A DNA stretch of 64,000 nucleotides from Dyella silvae (GCF_026421305.1 NZ_JAPJBQ010000003.1:1-64000); one strand, 5' to 3'; positions 41,228-50,549 are shown, counted from the stretch's first letter. Notes: a model not told the origin generated them from the sequence alone. Numbers and translations are program-made.

Positions 41228-42337
41228 GTGGCTAGGAAGAAAAAGCACCACGAGGATCACGTCAATCACGAGGCGTGGGCCATCCCCTATGCCGACCTGA
41301 TGACGTTGCTGCTCGCGTTCTTCGTGGTGATGTACGCGGTGTCGGTGGTCAACGAGGGCAAGTACCGCGTGATGTCAGAGTCCATCATCGAAGCGTTCAA
41401 TGGTTCCAGCCATGTGATCGCGCCGATGCCGCAGTCGCGCGTGCAGCCACACAATGTCGATCCGGCGGTGGCGACGCCGCCGGGGCAGCCCGGTGCCGCC
41501 AAGATTCCGGTCAACGTACCCATTCCCGCGCGCCCGCAGCTGGTGCGCGCCATGGATGTGCGTTCGCCGTCGCAGCTCAGCGAGCAGCGCAATCTTGAGC
41601 TGATCCGCGATCAGGTACAGCGCGCGCTGCAACCGCTGATCGACAAGCAGATGGTGATCGTGCGCAAGACCACCTCCTGGCTGGAGATTGAGCTGCGCAC
41701 GGATATTCTGTTTTCCAGTGGTGTCGCCAGAATTTCGCCGGAAGCCAACGGCGTGCTCAACGAGATGGCGTCGATTCTCAAGCCGTTTCCGAACCCGGTA
41801 CGCATCGAGGGTTACACCGACGATCGGCCGATCAACACCTCGCTGTATCCCTCCAACTGGGAACTGTCGGCGGCGCGCGCGGCGAGTGTGGCGCGGTTGT
41901 TTTCCGAGCAGGGCGTGGACCCGCAGCGCCTGGGGATCATGGGCTGGAGCGAGTATCGGCCCAGCGCCGACAACGCCACGGAAGACGGCCGCAATCGCAA
42001 CCGTCGCGTGTTGATCGTGGTGCTGAGCGAAGAGAACGCGCCCAAACGCTTCTACAACGATGCCGCGCACATGGGGCAGTTGGTCGACAGCGATAGCGCG
42101 GCGCCCGCATCCGCGGCCTCCGTTGCGGTCGCGCTCCAGCCAAAGGCCCCGGCTGCTGCACGCGACGACGTGCCGATTAACAAAGTGGTGCTGGCGGCGC
42201 CTGTTCGCGCGACCGCGCCGTCCGACGAAGAGTCCGTGCCCGCCACGCCTGCGCCTCGTGCCGCCATGCCCGATGTCGCCACCGGTGCGATGACCATCGC
42301 GGTGCCGCGAGCCGGCACGCCGGAACACGGTCCATGA
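41228..42337 (+). CDS. motD: Flagellar stator protein MotD (MotB family)
   Basis: MotD is the peptidoglycan-anchored stator subunit (369 residues). The N-terminus (KKKHHEDHVNHEAWAIPYADLMTLLLAFF) holds the proton-binding Asp in PYADLMT and one TM; it is quoted in parts here as HVNHEAWAIPYADLMTLLLA. The OmpA-like domain (about 155-275) includes IRIEGYTDDRPINT-like VRIEGYTDDRPINT and NRRVLIVVL. A Pro/Ala-rich C-terminal tail of about 95 residues is longer than usual. The start is GTG. Confidence 0.92.
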   Translation: MARKKKHHEDHVNHEAWAIPYADLMTLLLAFFVVMYAVSVVNEGKYRVMSESIIEAFNGSSHVIAPMPQSRVQPHNVDPAVATPPGQPGAAKIPVNVPIPARPQLVRAMDVRSPSQLSEQRNLELIRDQVQRALQPLIDKQMVIVRKTTSWLEIELRTDILFSSGVARISPEANGVLNEMASILKPFPNPVRIEGYTDDRPINTSLYPSNWELSAARAASVARLFSEQGVDPQRLGIMGWSEYRPSADNATEDGRNRNRRVLIVVLSEENAPKRFYNDAAHMGQLVDSDSAAPASAASVAVALQPKAPAAARDDVPINKVVLAAPVRATAPSDEESVPATPAPRAAMPDVATGAMTIAVPRAGTPEHGP

Positions 42338-42389
42338 CGGCGCTGTTCGTTCCATCTGCAGTACCGGCATGTGCCGGGGAGACGACCAC

Positions 42390-42851
42390 GTGAGCGATAT
42401 TCCATCTTCCGGCCGCTGGCTTTCGTTTCGTCTTGGCGGGCAGCTCTATGCGGCGCCGCTCTCGGAGGTCAGCGAAGTGATCCGTGACGGCGAGCTCACG
42501 CCGGTGCCCGGCGCCGATGCCGATCTGCTCGGTATTCGCCATTTGCGTGGCCGCATTGTGCCGGTGCTGGATGGCCGCCGTCGGCTTGGCCTTCCTCAAG
42601 CTGACGGTGACGATCAGGGTCAGGTGCGACTGGTGATGATGTCTCATGGCCCTCATCTGGTGGGCCTGCGCGTCGATGCCATCGGCGATCTCGTGACGCC
42701 GGATGCCAGCGAGATTGCGCCGCCCCCTCCGGGTGGTACGGCGCGTCAGGACGACCCCGTGCATGGCGTACTGCCCTGGCAAGGCAGCTTCGTGGCGTTG
42801 TTGGATGTGCGGCGTCTCTGCCGCCTGCCGGTGGAAAGCGAAGCGGCGTAA
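42390..42851 (+). CDS. cheW: Chemotaxis coupling protein CheW
   Basis: CheW links chemoreceptors to CheA (153 residues). The fold begins WLSFRLGGQLYAAPLSEVSEV and shows LLGIRHLRGRIVPVLDGRRRLGL, the usual receptor-binding loop. The GTG at 42390 was chosen for the GGGGAG ribosome site and the family N-terminus; an upstream ATG at 42369 would add seven residues. It is the last gene of the chemotaxis run. Confidence 0.93.
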   Translation: MSDIPSSGRWLSFRLGGQLYAAPLSEVSEVIRDGELTPVPGADADLLGIRHLRGRIVPVLDGRRRLGLPQADGDDQGQVRLVMMSHGPHLVGLRVDAIGDLVTPDASEIAPPPPGGTARQDDPVHGVLPWQGSFVALLDVRRLCRLPVESEAA

Positions 42852-42974
42852 TGCGCAGCGCGCGTTAACGCTCCGTAGACGCGTCGGGAAACGTCAGCGG
42901 CGTGGGCTATGCTTCGTCAGCCCGGGGCGACTGCCCCTATGTGCCAGCGGCACTGAAGGAGCAGGAGCTAGCCC

Positions 42975-44897
42975 ATGTCTTCGGATTCCCAGGTATTGCC
43001 GGTTACCTCGCCGACACAGCGCGCGGTCAATATTCTTGCCGCGGCCACCGTGCTGGCGCTGCTGTACTTCGGACGAGAAGTGCTGGTGCCCATCGCGCTG
43101 GCGCTGTTTCTCAACCTGCTGATCGCGCCGTGGGTACGCTTTTATCGGCACATCGGCCTGGGCCACACCACGTCGGTGCTTATCTCAGTGGTCGCATCGG
43201 TGGTGATCATGGTGGGACTGACCACCATGATCGGTTCGCAGCTGGTCCATCTCGGGCGCAGCATGCCGCAGTACCAGGCGACCATTCAGACCAAAGTCAA
43301 AGCGCTGCGTGCGGAGACATTGGGGCGTCTGGAGATCGTGAGCGGCGAAGTGGGCAAGGTGATCAATCAGGCCGAGGATCATCAAGAACCTACGCCATCT
43401 GCCGCAGCAGGCACATCGGCAGCGCAGGCTGCTTCGACCGAAGGTTCCAGCACGGCATCTATCACCAAGGGCACCAGCCCCATGGCGGTGGTCACGCGCG
43501 TGCTTTCCACCGCCTGGGTTCCCTTGCAAACCGCGGGCATTGTGCTGGTCGTACTGATCTTTGTGCTGCTGGAACACGAGTCGTTGCGCGACCGGTTCAT
43601 TCGCCTGGCAGGTGGCACGGACTTGCGTGCCACGACCGCTGCCATCAACGACGCGGGCGAGAGGCTGTCCCGTTTCTTTATTTCGACGTTCTCGGTGAAT
43701 GCCAGTGTGGGCATAGCCATCTGGGCCGGTTTGTTGGTGATCGGCGTGCCTAATGCGCCGTTGTGGGGCACGCTCGCTGCCACGCTGCGTTTTGTGCCCT
43801 ACGTGGGCATCTGGCTGGTGGCTGTGTTGACGGCACTGTTCGCTGCGGCCGTGGCTCCGGCCTGGTCGTTGATGGTGATGACGCTGGTGCTGTTCGTCGT
43901 CGTCGAGATCGTTGTGTCGCAGCTGGTCGAGCCGTTTCTGTACGGCCACACCACCGGGCTATCGCCGCTGGCGGTAGTGGTGGCCGCCATCTTCTGGAGC
44001 TGGCTGTGGGGCCCCGTAGGCCTGATCATGTCAACGCCGCTGACGCTTTGCCTGGTGGTCGCCGGCCGACACGTGAAGGCGTTGGATGTACTGAATATTC
44101 TGCTTGGCGATGCGCCGGCTCTGACGCTGCCGCAGCGGCTGTATCAGCGCGCGCTTTCGGGTGATTCCGACGAGGTCATTGCGGAGTCCCGAAATTTCCT
44201 GAAGCGCAAATCGTTCGCCGCCTACTGTGACTCCGTGCTGTTGCCGGCCCTGCAGCTTGCCCGTATCGATATGCGGCGAGGTGTCATCACCCGCGAGCAA
44301 CAGATGGGTGTGCGCAACGTCGCCGTAAATGTCGTGGAAGCTCTGAGCAGCGAGGGACGCAATAAGTGGCTGCGTCGGCGCGTTCGCACGTCCGTGCTGG
44401 ACGATGTGGGCATCGGACGCCGTTTGAGGCAACAGCGCGAGGCCATTGCCGGCCGCTGGCAGGGGCCGCTGGCTGTGGCGCCGGGATCTGTCGTGCTGTG
44501 CGTGAGTCTTGGCTCGATCATCGATGATCTGGCCACCGAATTACTTACGCGCATTCTGCGTGATCTGCACATCGACGCTCGCCACATCGCCGTCGATGAC
44601 ATAACGGCGTTCGAGGCCGAGCCTCACCCCGATCTCACGCCTAATGCGGTGGCGATGATTTATATCGTCAGCACCGACCCGGCCAAGGAGCGCGGCGACT
44701 GCGAAACCCTCGCTACCCGGTTACACGAGAACGAGCCTGACGCGTGCATCGTAGCTGTGCTGATGCCTGAGCCGCTGTCACCCCAGGACGGGTCCATTCC
44801 CGTGGGGCCTGAGGTCAACGAGGTGGCGCACTCTCTGGAGGAAGCCGCCCAGCACGCTATTGCGCGGGTGCCGGGCAACGGCAACGTTGCCCGCTAA
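42975..44897 (+). CDS. AI-2E family transporter with C-terminal soluble domain
   Basis: This 640-residue inner-membrane protein belongs to the AI-2E/PerM family. Seven to eight TM segments span about residues 18-75 and 180-365. LEHESLRDRFIRLAGG, VPNAPLWGTLAATLRFVPYVG and GLSPLAVVVAAIFWSWLWG are family motifs. A 50-residue Ser/Thr/Ala linker interrupts the first half. After the TM core a soluble extension of about 270 residues follows, with a Rossmann-like segment (GSVVLCVSLGSIIDDLATEL; VAMIYIVST) of unknown role. The exported substrate cannot be told from sequence. Confidence 0.85.
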   Translation: MSSDSQVLPVTSPTQRAVNILAAATVLALLYFGREVLVPIALALFLNLLIAPWVRFYRHIGLGHTTSVLISVVASVVIMVGLTTMIGSQLVHLGRSMPQYQATIQTKVKALRAETLGRLEIVSGEVGKVINQAEDHQEPTPSAAAGTSAAQAASTEGSSTASITKGTSPMAVVTRVLSTAWVPLQTAGIVLVVLIFVLLEHESLRDRFIRLAGGTDLRATTAAINDAGERLSRFFISTFSVNASVGIAIWAGLLVIGVPNAPLWGTLAATLRFVPYVGIWLVAVLTALFAAAVAPAWSLMVMTLVLFVVVEIVVSQLVEPFLYGHTTGLSPLAVVVAAIFWSWLWGPVGLIMSTPLTLCLVVAGRHVKALDVLNILLGDAPALTLPQRLYQRALSGDSDEVIAESRNFLKRKSFAAYCDSVLLPALQLARIDMRRGVITREQQMGVRNVAVNVVEALSSEGRNKWLRRRVRTSVLDDVGIGRRLRQQREAIAGRWQGPLAVAPGSVVLCVSLGSIIDDLATELLTRILRDLHIDARHIAVDDITAFEAEPHPDLTPNAVAMIYIVSTDPAKERGDCETLATRLHENEPDACIVAVLMPEPLSPQDGSIPVGPEVNEVAHSLEEAAQHAIARVPGNGNVAR

Positions 44898-44957
44898 ACC
44901 ATCCAGGGCGCGTTTGAGAGCAAACTAGCCGTTCCCAAGGGTTGCGTGGAGGCCGCC

Positions 44958-45362
44958 ATGTCAGGCCGGACAGCTTCGTGCTTTTGTGGGCAGCTGCAGA
45001 TTGAAGTGCAGGGAGAGCCGCTGGGCGTTGGCGTTTGCCATTGCCTTGCGTGCCAACAGCGCACCGGCAGTGTTTTTGCAGCGCTGGCGGCGTATCGCGC
45101 ACCGTACAAGGTCACCGGCACAGCGACCGAGTTCGTGCGCACGGGCGATCACGGGTCGCAATTCCGTTTCCGGTTCTGCCCCATCTGCGGCAGTACCGTG
45201 TTTCATACGGAGGAGGGCGTGGATTCGCGCGTCTCGGTGGCAGTCGGGGCGTTTGCCGATCCGACGTTTCCACCACCGGAAGATTCCGTCTACGAGCATC
45301 GCCGGCACGCATGGGTGAAGCTGCCCACGGATATGCGGTGTTACGACACCGATCCGGACTAG
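44958..45362 (+). CDS. GFA-domain (Mss4-like) zinc protein
   Basis: This small zinc-binding protein (134 residues) has the GFA/Mss4-like fold. Cysteine pairs are visible at CFCGQL, VCHCLACQQRTGS and FCPICGS. Related proteins were named after a glutathione-formaldehyde adduct enzyme, but most have no proven activity. The ATG at 44958 has GGAGG five bases upstream, which decides against the GTG four codons earlier. Confidence 0.9.
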   Translation: MSGRTASCFCGQLQIEVQGEPLGVGVCHCLACQQRTGSVFAALAAYRAPYKVTGTATEFVRTGDHGSQFRFRFCPICGSTVFHTEEGVDSRVSVAVGAFADPTFPPPEDSVYEHRRHAWVKLPTDMRCYDTDPD

Positions 45363-45382
45363 CACGCCCACCTCGGCGTGCT
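45361..45382 (+). terminator. Hairpin after the GFA gene
   Basis: AGCACGCC-CACCTC-GGCGTGCT is an 8-bp perfect stem that overlaps the stop codon. No T-run follows. It may act as a weak terminator or mRNA-end structure. Confidence 0.5.
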
Positions 45383-45717
45383 CCCGGGCCAGCGGCGCGG
45401 AGCACACGTCATCCAAGCGCGCGCGACGTGATGTCGTTGGCCGGGTGCGCACCGCGACGATCGTGGTGCGCTAGTCCGCGACGGGTCTGTCAAAATAGCG
45501 TTTCACTTAAACGCACGCGCGCTGCAATGTGACGCGATTCTCGATAACCGAATGCCCCGTGCTGTAACAGAGAAACGGCAATCGTGCATGGCGTTGTTGT
45601 TCGTGCTCGTCAGTCACGTGAAAGACATACTTTTGCGCTGTCGATCGATTAAGTTTGCGCAGGAACAGCCGATGGGCTGGCCTTATTGTCTTCATGATTT
45701 CGGTGCCAAGGCGCTTG
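45363..45717. other. Spacer before the FHA gene
   Basis: This 355-base spacer holds the hairpin just noted, a second stem GCGCACC...GGTGCGC (45447-45471), and about 230 bases in which I see no clear promoter or gene. The AT-richer part around 45490-45660 is the likely promoter zone for the FHA-kinase pair. Confidence 0.5.
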
Positions 45718-46248
45718 ATGGAAAACCCACGCCACAATTCTTCGCCAGCCACCGGGAGGCGCTCCTCGGGCCCGCAAGGGACGCAGCTCTTTTCCGCCGA
45801 CGAGCTGAACAAGCTTGCGTTGGAGACGGCGCTCACCTCCGATGGACGTGCCAGCGCGAATGAGCCGGTGCTTGAAGGCATGCAAGGCGGGCTGCAGGGC
45901 CGCCGCTTTTTGCTGCGCGCCGGCCGGCAAACCATTGGGCGCCGCGATGACAATGACATCGTGATCAACGACCTGAGCGTCTCGTCCGCTCATGCGTGGA
46001 TCATGAATCAGCAAGGCCACTACGTTGTCATGAACACGCTTTCGACCAACGGCACCTTTGTCAACAACAAGCGCGTGCACGAGGCGACCATCGGGCACGG
46101 CGATGTCATTCGTTTCGGGCAGGTGGAGTTTGTGTTTCTCACCCGCGAGCCAGGGGCGTCGAGGCGTGCCCGCGTGATCTGGTCCGCATGGGGAGCCGTG
46201 GCATTGACGGGGCTGTGTGCGCTGGCATGGTGGTGGTTGAAAGCATGA
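45718..46248 (+). CDS. FHA-domain membrane protein
   Basis: This 176-residue phosphothreonine-reader has an FHA domain at about residues 55-135. IGRRDDNDIVINDLSVSSAH contains the peptide-binding Arg, Ser and His, and STNGTFVNN the conserved NG. A C-terminal TM (about 152-175, IWSAWGAVALTGLCALAWWW) anchors it with the FHA domain in the cytosol. The start is uncertain (ATG at 45718; 45694 also possible). ATGA overlap couples it to the kinase gene, whose phosphorylated product it probably binds. Confidence 0.85.
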   Translation: MENPRHNSSPATGRRSSGPQGTQLFSADELNKLALETALTSDGRASANEPVLEGMQGGLQGRRFLLRAGRQTIGRRDDNDIVINDLSVSSAHAWIMNQQGHYVVMNTLSTNGTFVNNKRVHEATIGHGDVIRFGQVEFVFLTREPGASRRARVIWSAWGAVALTGLCALAWWWLKA

Positions 46249-47951
46249 GCACCGTCGAACGCATGCGGCCGCGCACCATCGGCCGCTACAGGATCGATGG
46301 CGTGCTGGGTGAGGGCGCCATGGCGGTGGTGTATGCGGGTTTCGATCCCGGCATTGACCGGCCAGTGGCGATCAAATGCCTGCATCGCAACGTGGCGGCT
46401 GATCCCGGTTCGATGAAGCGGTTTCTGCTCGAGGCGCGTGCGTCGGGTCATCTGGTGCATCCCAATATCGTCACGATTTTCGATACCGGGGAAACCGAAG
46501 ACGGCCGCAAGTACATCGCCATGGAAAGGCTTTCCGGCGAAACGCTAGCAAGCCGTGTCGCGCAAGATGGCTTGCCGCCGCTGGGTGTGGCCATCGAGCT
46601 GGCGTCGCAAGTGGCAGCGGCACTCGATTACGCGCATGGCCAGGGCGTCATCCATCATGACGTCAAGCCAGAGAACATCATGCTTGCCGAGGACTGGCAT
46701 TGCGCCAAGCTCAGCGACTTCGGGATTGCCGAACGCCGGGCCGCCGGCGGTGTGAAGCGGGGCAGCGACGACGAGATCGGCGGTACGCCTGCCTATATGG
46801 CACCGGAGCGCTTGCGTGGCGAGCCGGCGGATGCGCGTAGCGACCTGTTCTCCCTCGGCGTCGTGCTCTACTGGCTGATCACGGGCAGCTTGCCGTGGCC
46901 GGAGACCACGGATCTCAAGCGCCTGATCCGGGAGCGGCAGCGTCAGCCGCTTCCTGCCATCGTGCCGATCGACCCGGCCATGCCGCCGATGCTGACAAGC
47001 ATCGTGCGCACCTTGCTCGCACCGACACCGGATGCGCGCTATCAGAGCGGCGCCGAAGTCATCAACGATCTGCGCCTCGCGCGCCGCGAGTACGAGCGCT
47101 CGCATGAGTCGCCGCTGGCCACGCGCATCATTTCGCTGCGGTTGCGCTGGATCGGTGCACTGGGCGCCATCCTTTGCCTGGTCCTGTTGCTGGGCCTGGC
47201 CGCTATTTATGCCAAGCAGCACGCCGCAGTCACCGGCCTCGCCACCGACTTCGGAAGCTCGCTCGGACGCATGGTAGCGAGCGAGGCGGCCGAGAACCTG
47301 TTGCTGGGCGATGTCCCCGCTACCCGGGCGCTGGTCGAAGACATCGGGCACAACCAGCAGATTCACTACCTTGCCATCGCCAATCGGGAGGGCGATGTGG
47401 TGGCAAGCACGCAGCCGGCCGATATCGGTAAGGCGTTGCCCACGCTAGATGCTGAAAAGGAGGCGTTGGCCGATGGCGCAGAGCGTTACCTCGGGCGTGT
47501 GACTGCGGGAGCCGGTGGCGACGACATGCTGTTATTCGACGTGCCCATTCGCTATCAGGCCAAAGACATAGGCGAGCTGCGGCTGGGCGTAAGCAACGCT
47601 CCCTTGCTCGCTGCGCAGCGCACGACGTTCTGGGTCATTGTGTCGGTGCTTGTTGTGACGCTGATGGCCCTGGTGGGTGCCGCCTATTGGCTGTTCCGTC
47701 AGCCGCTGGCGCTACTGGGCATGCTTGGCGATGCGCTGATGCGGGTGGCTCGCGGCGATTTCAGTCATCGCATTCGCCTCGCACGCCGGGACGAACTGGG
47801 CCGGCTGTTTGTGGCCTTCAATCTGATGAGCAGTGCCCTGGAAGCGCGTCAGCGCAACGAAGCACCTCCGCCGGCGCGCCCCGCGTCCAACCAGGCAACG
47901 CAGCCCACCGTGGTGATACCGCCGCCAGCGGCGAAGGACGACGCCAGGTAA
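46245..47951 (+). CDS. Membrane Ser/Thr protein kinase with periplasmic sensor and HAMP
   Basis: This is a 568-residue Hanks-type kinase. The N-terminal kinase domain (about 15-275) shows G-loop GEGAMAVVYAG, K44 in AIKCLH, catalytic loop IHHDVKPENIM (HHD rather than HRD), DFG in LSDFGIA, and MAPE. TM1 is at about 302-325 and an extracytoplasmic Cache-like segment at about 326-460. TM2 is at about 463-488, followed by a HAMP-like region at 489-540 and a Pro-rich tail. Kinase first and HAMP last is an unusual order. It forms a module with the FHA, PP2C and LysM genes. Confidence 0.88.
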   Translation: MSTVERMRPRTIGRYRIDGVLGEGAMAVVYAGFDPGIDRPVAIKCLHRNVAADPGSMKRFLLEARASGHLVHPNIVTIFDTGETEDGRKYIAMERLSGETLASRVAQDGLPPLGVAIELASQVAAALDYAHGQGVIHHDVKPENIMLAEDWHCAKLSDFGIAERRAAGGVKRGSDDEIGGTPAYMAPERLRGEPADARSDLFSLGVVLYWLITGSLPWPETTDLKRLIRERQRQPLPAIVPIDPAMPPMLTSIVRTLLAPTPDARYQSGAEVINDLRLARREYERSHESPLATRIISLRLRWIGALGAILCLVLLLGLAAIYAKQHAAVTGLATDFGSSLGRMVASEAAENLLLGDVPATRALVEDIGHNQQIHYLAIANREGDVVASTQPADIGKALPTLDAEKEALADGAERYLGRVTAGAGGDDMLLFDVPIRYQAKDIGELRLGVSNAPLLAAQRTTFWVIVSVLVVTLMALVGAAYWLFRQPLALLGMLGDALMRVARGDFSHRIRLARRDELGRLFVAFNLMSSALEARQRNEAPPPARPASNQATQPTVVIPPPAAKDDAR

Positions 47952-47987
47952 ATCGCCGTTCCCCGGATGACGCCGGCGCATGCCGCC

Positions 47988-48941
47988 TCAGAGTTGTTTG
48001 AGGCGGCTTTGAAGTTCGATGGCTCGTGCGCGGTAGATCACGGCGCGCTCGTAATTGGGGTCGATGGCGAGAACGTGGTCCCATAACGCGATGGCCTGAT
48101 CGAGCTTCTGATCGCGATACAGCACCACGGCGCGTTCGTGGTAGGAGCCAAGCAACTGGCTGCGCAGTGCCTGATTCCCCGCGGGCTTCAGGTGTGGATC
48201 GATGGTGAGCGCCTGATCCAGGCGCGTCAGGGCCTGATCATTCTGCCCCTGCCCGGCCAGGGCAATGCTTTCGGTCTGCAGGCGTTGTGCCTTGGCAGTG
48301 GGTGATTCGCCGGTGACCGACGCGCCAGTCGTATTCGCTACTGCGTTGTCAGGCGAGATCTGAGTGGGAGCGTTTGCTTTGGCAGGAGGTGCGCCCGGCG
48401 ATACGGCGTTGCGCGTGGGGGATTGCGGCAAGCGCACCGTGTCGCCCGCGTGCAGGGTCGATGGATCGCTGGCGTTGTTGTAGCGGGCCAGTATCAAGAA
48501 CTGGTTGGAGTCCCCCAGCGTGCGGGCGGCCAGCGTGCTGTAGGAGTCGCCCGATTGCACCACGTAAGCACGCGATTTTTTGCCCAGCACGGTATTCGGA
48601 TCGGCCGTGAGCTGGCGCAACAGACCCTGGGCGGTCCGGTCGGTCGGATACTTCGCCAGATACTGACGCAGGCACTGCTCGCCTTCGGTATAGCGGCCGT
48701 GCAACAGGTACGTGTTGACGATGGCATTCACCGAAAGCGGCTCGTTGGAGCCGACCCCGGCGTTGCCGGCGTGTTGGGTCGACGATGCCCCGCCATTGCC
48801 GCTGAAGGTATCGCTGACCTTGGACTTGAGCTGGCCCATCTGGGCGCAGCCAGCCATGCCGAGCACGGCCAACGAAAGCGCAATCCGCAGCGTCCGCGAT
48901 AACGCGCGATGCGTGGGGTGAAACGAATAAACCAAGGTCAT
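47988..48941 (-). CDS. LysM/TPR lipoprotein
   Basis: This 317-residue protein has a lipoprotein signal (LAVLGMAGC), so it is probably an outer- or inner-membrane lipoprotein facing the periplasm. A helical TPR-like region (TYLLHGRYTEGEQCLRQYL) is followed by a LysM domain (YVVQSGDSYSTLAARTLGDS...LHAGDTVRLP). C-terminal TPRs include ALTRLDQALTIDPHLKP and AIALWDHVLAIDPNYERA. LysM suggests murein binding. ATGA overlap with the phosphatase gene upstream links it to the kinase module, possibly as its periplasmic sensor partner. Confidence 0.85.
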   Translation of the reverse strand: MTLVYSFHPTHRALSRTLRIALSLAVLGMAGCAQMGQLKSKVSDTFSGNGGASSTQHAGNAGVGSNEPLSVNAIVNTYLLHGRYTEGEQCLRQYLAKYPTDRTAQGLLRQLTADPNTVLGKKSRAYVVQSGDSYSTLAARTLGDSNQFLILARYNNASDPSTLHAGDTVRLPQSPTRNAVSPGAPPAKANAPTQISPDNAVANTTGASVTGESPTAKAQRLQTESIALAGQGQNDQALTRLDQALTIDPHLKPAGNQALRSQLLGSYHERAVVLYRDQKLDQAIALWDHVLAIDPNYERAVIYRARAIELQSRLKQL

Positions 48942-49804
48942 GCCTCGCTGTGCGTGGTGGCCGTCTGTTCGGCAGTGCGTCGCCGATAGGCGGCGGTGCG
49001 CCGCATCACCGACCAGAGTTTGTCCCGGTAGCGCCGGGCCCAGCCTTCACGGCCGGCCCGCGCAAAAATGAGCGCGACATTATCGCCGCCTTCGCCGCCA
49101 CGTTCGACCGCCAGTGCGAGCGCTTCCCGGAGTGCTTCGTGCTGATCCCGGCGCTGCGACAGTCGGGCAAGCTCTTCGGTACTGAGTTGCTCCCATACGC
49201 CGTCGCTGCAGAGAACAAAGGTCTGGCCGGCACGCAGTACCGCGCAGCCGTGTTCGACCACCGGTGGCTGCGGTCCACCCAGACCGCGCAGAAGCTTGTG
49301 CTGGTCGCTGTCGTTGGCGAGTTCTTGCTCGGTAAGCTCACCCCGAAGCAACTTGAGTTGCGCGAGGCTGTGATCTTCGGTGCGCCCGACGAGGCGCGAT
49401 CCTTGAAAACGGTAAAGGCGGCTATCGCCGACGTGGGCCCACGAGACCCGATCGCCGCGGATCAGCAGGGCAACGACGGTGGAGTGTGGCTCAGCACCCT
49501 CCAGATCCTCACCGCGGCGGCGCAATTCGGCATGCGCATCCTGGCAAAGCGATTCCAGAAACAGCGAGCCCGGCTGTGAGCGCCAGAGACCTTGCTCCCA
49601 TTGCCGACGGGCCACCTGGATCACGCCCTCGGAGGCCAGCTCGCCTGCGCCGTCGCCTCCCATGCCATCGGCCAGCACCAGCAGCCAGGTGGCTTCGGTC
49701 GGGTCGTGCAGGCAGATGAGGTCGTCCTGCTGACTTTCCCGGCCGCCCCGGGCGCGGCCGGCCGCCGCCCGCTGAATCGCGTGAAAGTCGACCGTCTTGT
49801 CCAT
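48938..49804 (-). CDS. PP2C-type Ser/Thr phosphatase
   Basis: This 288-residue PPM-family phosphatase has the metal-binding motifs LADGMGGDGAG, WAHVGDSRLYRF, LCSDGVWEQL and GGEGGDNVALI. It is expected to reverse phosphorylation by the kinase encoded convergently at 46245. The ATG at 49804 follows a GGGGGG ribosome site at about eight bases; a longer in-frame start 10 codons earlier is less likely. It is transcribed with the LysM/TPR gene. Confidence 0.9.
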   Translation of the reverse strand: MDKTVDFHAIQRAAAGRARGGRESQQDDLICLHDPTEATWLLVLADGMGGDGAGELASEGVIQVARRQWEQGLWRSQPGSLFLESLCQDAHAELRRRGEDLEGAEPHSTVVALLIRGDRVSWAHVGDSRLYRFQGSRLVGRTEDHSLAQLKLLRGELTEQELANDSDQHKLLRGLGGPQPPVVEHGCAVLRAGQTFVLCSDGVWEQLSTEELARLSQRRDQHEALREALALAVERGGEGGDNVALIFARAGREGWARRYRDKLWSVMRRTAAYRRRTAEQTATTHSEA

Positions 49805-49942
49805 GGCCCATCCCCCCTTTGCCACCGGGCGCACGCCCCGGCAGGTTGGAACCTTACGAGAGTTTGGCGGGTGAAAATTTGCGCCCGTTCCCGTTGCTAC
49901 ATGCCTGTGTGAGGCTTTGCAGGAGTGGGGCGCCGGCTAGCG

Positions 49943-49979
49943 GCTGGCGTCCGCGATTCAGTACGAAGCGGACGCCAGC
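49943..49979. terminator. 12-bp inverted repeat between PP2C and msrA
   Basis: GCTGGCGTCCGC (49943-49954) and GCGGACGCCAGC (49968-49979) are perfect complements with a 13-base loop. It lies downstream of msrA on the minus strand and could end that transcript, although no T-run is present. Confidence 0.5.
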
Positions 49980-50042
49980 GTTGGCGGGGGGCAGGGCGAT
50001 TCTCAAGCCGGTCGGCAAGAGGCGTTCGGACGACGGGGTGCC

Positions 50043-50549
50043 TTACCCGGCTTCGGGCAGCTTCCAGTCCGGACGGATGAAATGGCAGGTGTAACCCTCG
50101 GGAAAACGTTCGAGGTAATCCTGATGCTCAGGCTCGGCTTCCCAGAACGGGCCGGCCGGGGCGATCTCGGTAACGGCCTTGCCAGGCCACAGGCCCGAGG
50201 CATCGACATCGGCGAGGGTTTTCTCGGCGATCTGTTTCTGCTGGTCGTTGAGATAGAAGATGGCCGAGCGGTAGCTGGTGCCGAGGTCATTACCCTGACG
50301 ATTCTTCGTGGTCGGGTCGTGGATCTGGAAGAAGAACTCCAGAATCCGGCGGTAGCTCATCTGCTGAGGGTCGAACACGATCTCGATCGCTTCGGCGTGC
50401 GTGCCATGATGCCGGTAGGTCGCGTTGGCCACATCGCCGCCCGAGTAGCCCACACGCGTGGACAGCACGCCAGGGTAGCTCCGCAGCAGGTCCTGCATGC
50501 CCCAGAAGCAGCCGCCGGCAAGGATGGCGGTTTCGTTTGGTGCGGTCAT
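50043..50549 (-). CDS. msrA: Peptide methionine sulfoxide reductase MsrA
   Basis: MsrA reduces methionine S-sulfoxide in oxidised proteins (168 residues). The catalytic Cys is C14 in [34 protein letters not shown] follows the family pattern (quoted in part: [12 protein letters not shown]). The C-terminal segment [20 protein letters not shown] is conserved, with a possible resolving Cys in YTCHF. It is a lone gene in the cytosol. Confidence 0.95.
   Translation of the reverse strand: MTAPNETAILAGGCFWGMQDLLRSYPGVLSTRVGYSGGDVANATYRHHGTHAEAIEIVFDPQQMSYRRILEFFFQIHDPTTKNRQGNDLGTSYRSAIFYLNDQQKQIAEKTLADVDASGLWPGKAVTEIAPAGPFWEAEPEHQDYLERFPEGYTCHFIRPDWKLPEAG

Noticed and set aside
45996-46244. N-terminal extension of the Ser/Thr kinase
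   Set aside because: It overlaps the FHA gene in another frame. The kinase fold starts just after the ATG at 46245, which shows the ATGA coupling used elsewhere here.
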